This document shows positions 7,176-10,000 of a stretch of 10,000 nt of DNA, piece after piece. The notes under the pieces were generated by a model. The model saw nothing but the letters and a program-made list of their open reading frames with translations, had not been told where the DNA came from and searched no databases. Source of the stretch: Salpingoeca rosetta (lineage: Eukaryota > Opisthokonta > Choanoflagellata > Craspedida > Salpingoecidae). The stretch spans positions 1,166,261-1,176,260 of the forward strand of contig NW_004754918.1 of NCBI RefSeq assembly GCF_000188695.1, read 5' to 3'. The translations under genes and the position numbers were made by a program. Each line of letters begins with the position of its first letter. Position 1 is the first letter of the stretch.

Positions 7176-9006
7176 TTACACACCGTCTCCCAAGAGCTCC
7201 TTCTTTCTGTAGTCACTGCAGAATCCCGTTGTCTGGCCCTCCTTGCTTTCCAACACCTCCTCAATCTCCCTCGCCTTTCCCGCCATCATGGCCGCGTACC
7301 ATTGCCGTACCTCCCGCTGCCGCCTGTCCACCTCCTCCCTGCGCCCTGCCAGCGCAGCCATCGCGGTAACGGCGTCGCCCCAGTCGTCCAGGATGAGCAT
7401 TGGCGACGAGAGGTACTCTGCCGGCATGTGCGTGTCCAGATATCCGTTGTCGCGCGCAAGTACGGGGATGGCGCCCGCCTCCAGCGCTTCGTAGATGCGG
7501 AACTGCTCAACGTGATGGCCCTGCGTTGTCAACAGGGCGAATGAGGTGATGGCGAGTGAGGTGACATGGGATGAGGGAAGTGGGGATGGAAGTGGGGATG
7601 GAAGTGGGGATACGTGTGTTGCGGCACACTTCAGTGACATGGCTACAGGCAGCGACAAACAGGAAGCTCGCATCAATCGCACAACACACACACACACATG
7701 TGCACACACACACACACACACACACACAAAACACACACACACACAAACACATTTGACACCGCAGGCACTGACCTTTGGGCAGAGGATGAAGATGGAATCC
7801 TGCATGAGTTCCCCATAACGGGCCGGGCTCACATACTCCTCGTTGTTCGCAGAGCCGTGCCAATGTTGTGCAACGTGGATGAACCGCTTGATGGTGTCGT
7901 GATGTAACACCACAGCGTGCAAGGCGTGTGAAGAGTGTGAGGCGGTGTCACAGGACCCAAACCTCGTCAAAGCACAGCCAACACAACTAACCCCACAACA
8001 CAGCACGACACGACACAACACAACACAGCACAACACAGCACGACACAACACAATCAGCGCCACAACAAGAACCTTGTCCTGTGGGATGGTGGTGTCGTTC
8101 TTGAGGATGGTGTGGACGCGCTGTCGCGTGGCATCTGTCAATGCCACCATGTACGCATACACGAAGGTGCGCTCTGACGCTGGTTTTGTTGCAAACGGGT
8201 CGATGTCGGGGAACTCATTCCTGGACCCCAGCGGCATGAAGCGCACGTTGCCATCGCCCCACGCCGCCCACTGCCGCGGGTCGTAGTACTGCCGGAAGAA
8301 CGGGAACACGTGCGCAGGGATGTCTGCGTGCCCGTCGACCGTCTCCAGCGGGCTGCCATCGCCATGCGGGCCAATGGCACGGCCGTTGTGCACCAGCCCC
8401 CAGCTGCCCACCTCGTCAGCGGTCAGCACGAGCACAGACTCCTCCGGGAAGTGCGTGAGCACAAAGTCGACCGCGCCCGCAATCTGCACAAACACCTTCT
8501 TCCCCGGCTGTCGCACGCACACCTCCTCGTAGAAGTCGGCCAAGGTCCGCGTGACCTGGTGATTCAGCGCCTTGTTCACGTACACATACTTGTCGCCGTA
8601 GTAGCGCTCGAAGCGGCCCGTGAAGTACAGGCTTGATGTGCGCTTGGCCGGCGCAATGTACACGGTGATGGCCTCCTTGAGCGGCGTCGACGTTGTGTAG
8701 ATGTCGCACCACCACGCGCGCCCACCACACGTTGGCTTGCTGGCGCCCTTCAGCCCGGCGCAGGGAAGCGGGCACTTGTCCGCGTCCTGCTCCAGGTCAC
8801 GTGGCAGCTCCCGCATGCACCCGCACTGGATCTCGCCCGTCAGCACCGACACACCGAGCCCTTGGCTGTAGCAGTGCTCTGCGCACCGGTCGGGCGTTAG
8901 GTCGAGCATTTTCGTTGTCGATGCCATGAGCTGGTTTGGTGAAATGTGCAAGCACCCGTTGTGTTGGATCTCAAGTCCGCTGTCGCCGATCTGCGTTTGA
9001 TCTTGG

Positions 9007-9083
<77 letters not shown>

Positions 9084-9494
9084 TTGCTGTTGTTGTTGCT
9101 GTTGCTGTTGTTGGTGCTGTTGTTGTTGCGGTTGTTGGTGCTGGTGCTGTTGCTGCTGTTGTTGCTGCCCATGGCTGGCGTGTGAAACTGTGGCTGCTTG
9201 AGCCTCTGGAGAAGGCTCATCAGCTCTGGCTGCGTGTGTTGGCGACGTGGCGCGCGCATCGAGTCGTTGATGCTGCTGCGACGACGCCGGTGCAGAGGCG
9301 AGCTGGAAGTTGGAATTCTCCAAGAGACGCAGGGCGTCGCGCTGTGCATTGCCGCTATCGGGAGTCACTGAGCTGGGGTCGTTGCAGGTGCACGACAGCT
9401 TGTTCCATGCCGCCACGTAGATGAGCAGCAGCAGTGCCGCTAGCACCACCTGCGCATACGTCGTGTTGGAAAGGGAGATGGAGGTGATTGCCAT
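7176..9494 (-). CDS. WSC-domain exostosin-like glycosyltransferase, type II membrane protein
   Basis: This is a probable Golgi/ER glycosyltransferase of the exostosin (GT47-like) fold; donor and acceptor sugars are unknown. Proposed exons are 8073-9494, 7773-7886 and 7176-7520, giving 626 residues and TAA. A short N-terminal tail is followed by one transmembrane helix (about 14-30), then a low-complexity stem with a Gln tract at 110-164. The WSC domain (about 177-267) has eight Cys at 181, 204, 208, 224, 226, 241, 245 and 256, the last in CGG. The transferase region (about 285-600) includes FVYAYMVALTDATRQR, the junction DK|RFIHVAQHWHG, and CPK|GHHVEQFRIYEALEAGAIPV, the hallmark C-terminal exostosin block. 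The second intron is secure (GTCAGT to AACGCAG). The first has a weak donor GTTCTT and acceptor ATCAAG and is inferred from the protein. The ATG at 9494 has G at -3 and +4. Confidence 0.85.
7683..7752. repeat. (CA)n tract in glycosyltransferase intron 2
   Basis: CA units interrupted by TGTG and AAA on the plus strand read TG-rich in the transcript. They begin about 20 bases from the donor GTCAGT (from 7772), inside the intron 7521-7772. Confidence 0.9.
7990..8052. repeat. Degenerate CACAA/CAGCA pentamer repeat in glycosyltransferase intron 1
   Basis: A loose five-base periodicity of ACACAACACAGCACGAC type reads TGTTG/TGTGC on the transcript strand. It is near the donor side of the inferred 186-base intron (7887-8072). 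It resembles the GCTGT array at 3687-3758. Confidence 0.8.
9003..9167 (-). repeat. CAG/CAA polyglutamine-coding repeat
   Basis: These 55 codons, nearly all Gln with scattered His and one Pro, are residues 110-164 of the glycosyltransferase. CAG and CAA alternate over much of the tract, so the DNA unit is a hexamer (CAACAG) rather than pure CAG. It lies in the lumenal stem between the membrane anchor and the WSC domain. Confidence 0.97.
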
Positions 9495-9798
9495 CACTTG
9501 TTGGCGTGTGTGCGTTCTTGTGTTTGTTCGTGTGTGTGTTCGGAGGTGGGCAGTTCAGGAGCAAAGGGCCACTAGCAGGCCCACTCGGCGCCAAGAGACT
9601 TGCTTGTCTGTTTGCTTGCTTGTGCGTCTGTGTGCACGAGTGTATTGGCGAGGGTTGCAGATTGAGGGAATTGTCAACGTGTGTGTGAGAGAAAATCGCA
9701 CACATCAAACACACTCCTCCAGCTTGACACACGTGAGACCACTGTGCGTAACACATACACCACCCACACCGACACCACCACACCGCCTCAAACACGAG
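9495..9798. promoter_or_regulatory. Divergent (head-to-head) promoter region
   Basis: These 304 bases separate the start codons of the minus-strand glycosyltransferase and the plus-strand TyrRS-like gene, so both promoters and 5' UTRs lie here. An inverted CCAAT box (ATTGG at 9644-9648) and a CACGTG (9730-9735) are visible. No TATA box was seen. A shared bidirectional promoter is an inference from spacing. Confidence 0.6.
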
Positions 9799-9957
9799 AT
9801 GTCGTCGACGTTTGCGTGGAGCCGCTTCGGGCAGCCCGTGTCGGAGCTGCCGACGGAGCCCGTGAAGACGAGCAACGAGCCCACCACCCCCGAGGAGCGC
9901 TTCAACCTCATCACACGTGGCCTGCAGGAGACCACCAAGCCCGAAGTCCTCATGGAG
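9799..9957 (+). CDS. YARS1: Probable cytosolic tyrosyl-tRNA synthetase, first exon (partial gene)
   Basis: TyrRS charges tRNA-Tyr with tyrosine in the cytosol. The exon codes 53 residues from an ATG with G at -3 to GAG, followed by a GTGCGC donor and a TG repeat. Residues 30-44, TPEERFNLITRGLQE, match the start of the eukaryotic cytosolic TyrRS catalytic region (animal enzymes begin with a PEEK-LITRNLQE-like segment). They are preceded by a longer than usual N-terminal extension rich in Pro, Ser and Glu. The class I HIGH- and KMSKS-like motifs would lie in later exons outside the window, so the call rests on one short block. An unrelated protein remains possible. Phase is 0 if the donor is right. 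Confidence 0.65.
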
Positions 9958-9962
9958 GTGCG

Positions 9963-9964
<2 letters not shown>

Positions 9965-9995
<31 letters not shown>
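9965..9995 (+). repeat. (TG)n at the start of the TyrRS-like intron 1
   Basis: A TG run of about 31 bases begins seven bases inside the proposed donor GTGCGC (from 9958). It continues nearly to the window edge. Its TG polarity is on the plus strand here, matching this gene's direction. Confidence 0.9.
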
Positions 9996-9996
<1 letters not shown>

Positions 9997-10000
9997 TGTA

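Noticed and set aside
8936..9424. Val-Ala or Leu-rich plus-strand frames over 9003-9167
   Set aside because: They are antisense translations of the CAG/CAA polyglutamine tract of the glycosyltransferase; the opposite strand carries the membrane anchor and WSC domain.

Overview
This is a eukaryotic nuclear window: four protein genes, GT-AG introns of about 150-400 bases, no bacterial operon signals, and very heavy (CA)n/(TG)n microsatellites. Gene density, intron size and content (an ER Hsp70 ending HDEL, a nine-exon endonuclease G, a WSC-domain exostosin-like glycosyltransferase with a long polyglutamine tract, and a probable cytosolic tyrosyl-tRNA synthetase) suggest a unicellular opisthokont. 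A choanoflagellate such as a Salpingoeca relative is my best guess, but it is an inference and no marker here proves it.

Layout, left to right. 1-218 is CA/CACT simple repeat, perhaps the end of an intron; 219-280 may be the last exon of a plus-strand gene lying mostly outside the window. 281-745 is intergenic or 3' UTR. 746-3083 (minus) is the ER chaperone BiP/GRP78 in two exons. 3084-3903 is the BiP upstream region and EndoG downstream region. 3904-6817 (minus) is endonuclease G, rebuilt as nine exons coding 306 residues. 6818-7175 holds a tRNA-like relic and a CACT repeat. 7176-9494 (minus) is a type II membrane protein with transmembrane segment, polyQ, WSC domain and exostosin-like transferase domain, in three exons. 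9495-9798 is a head-to-head promoter region. From 9799 (plus) runs the first exon of a probable tyrosyl-tRNA synthetase, cut by the window edge in its first intron.

The genes do not form one pathway: BiP acts in the ER lumen, EndoG in mitochondria, the transferase in the secretory pathway and TyrRS in the cytosol. The most striking shared property is in the introns. TG-rich tracts sit directly downstream of most 5' splice sites on the transcribed-sense strand, and this polarity is kept in the plus-strand gene. This is reported as the main unexplained pattern.

All exon borders were deduced by hand from reading frame, phase, GT-AG signals and family conservation; none was tested against RNA data.
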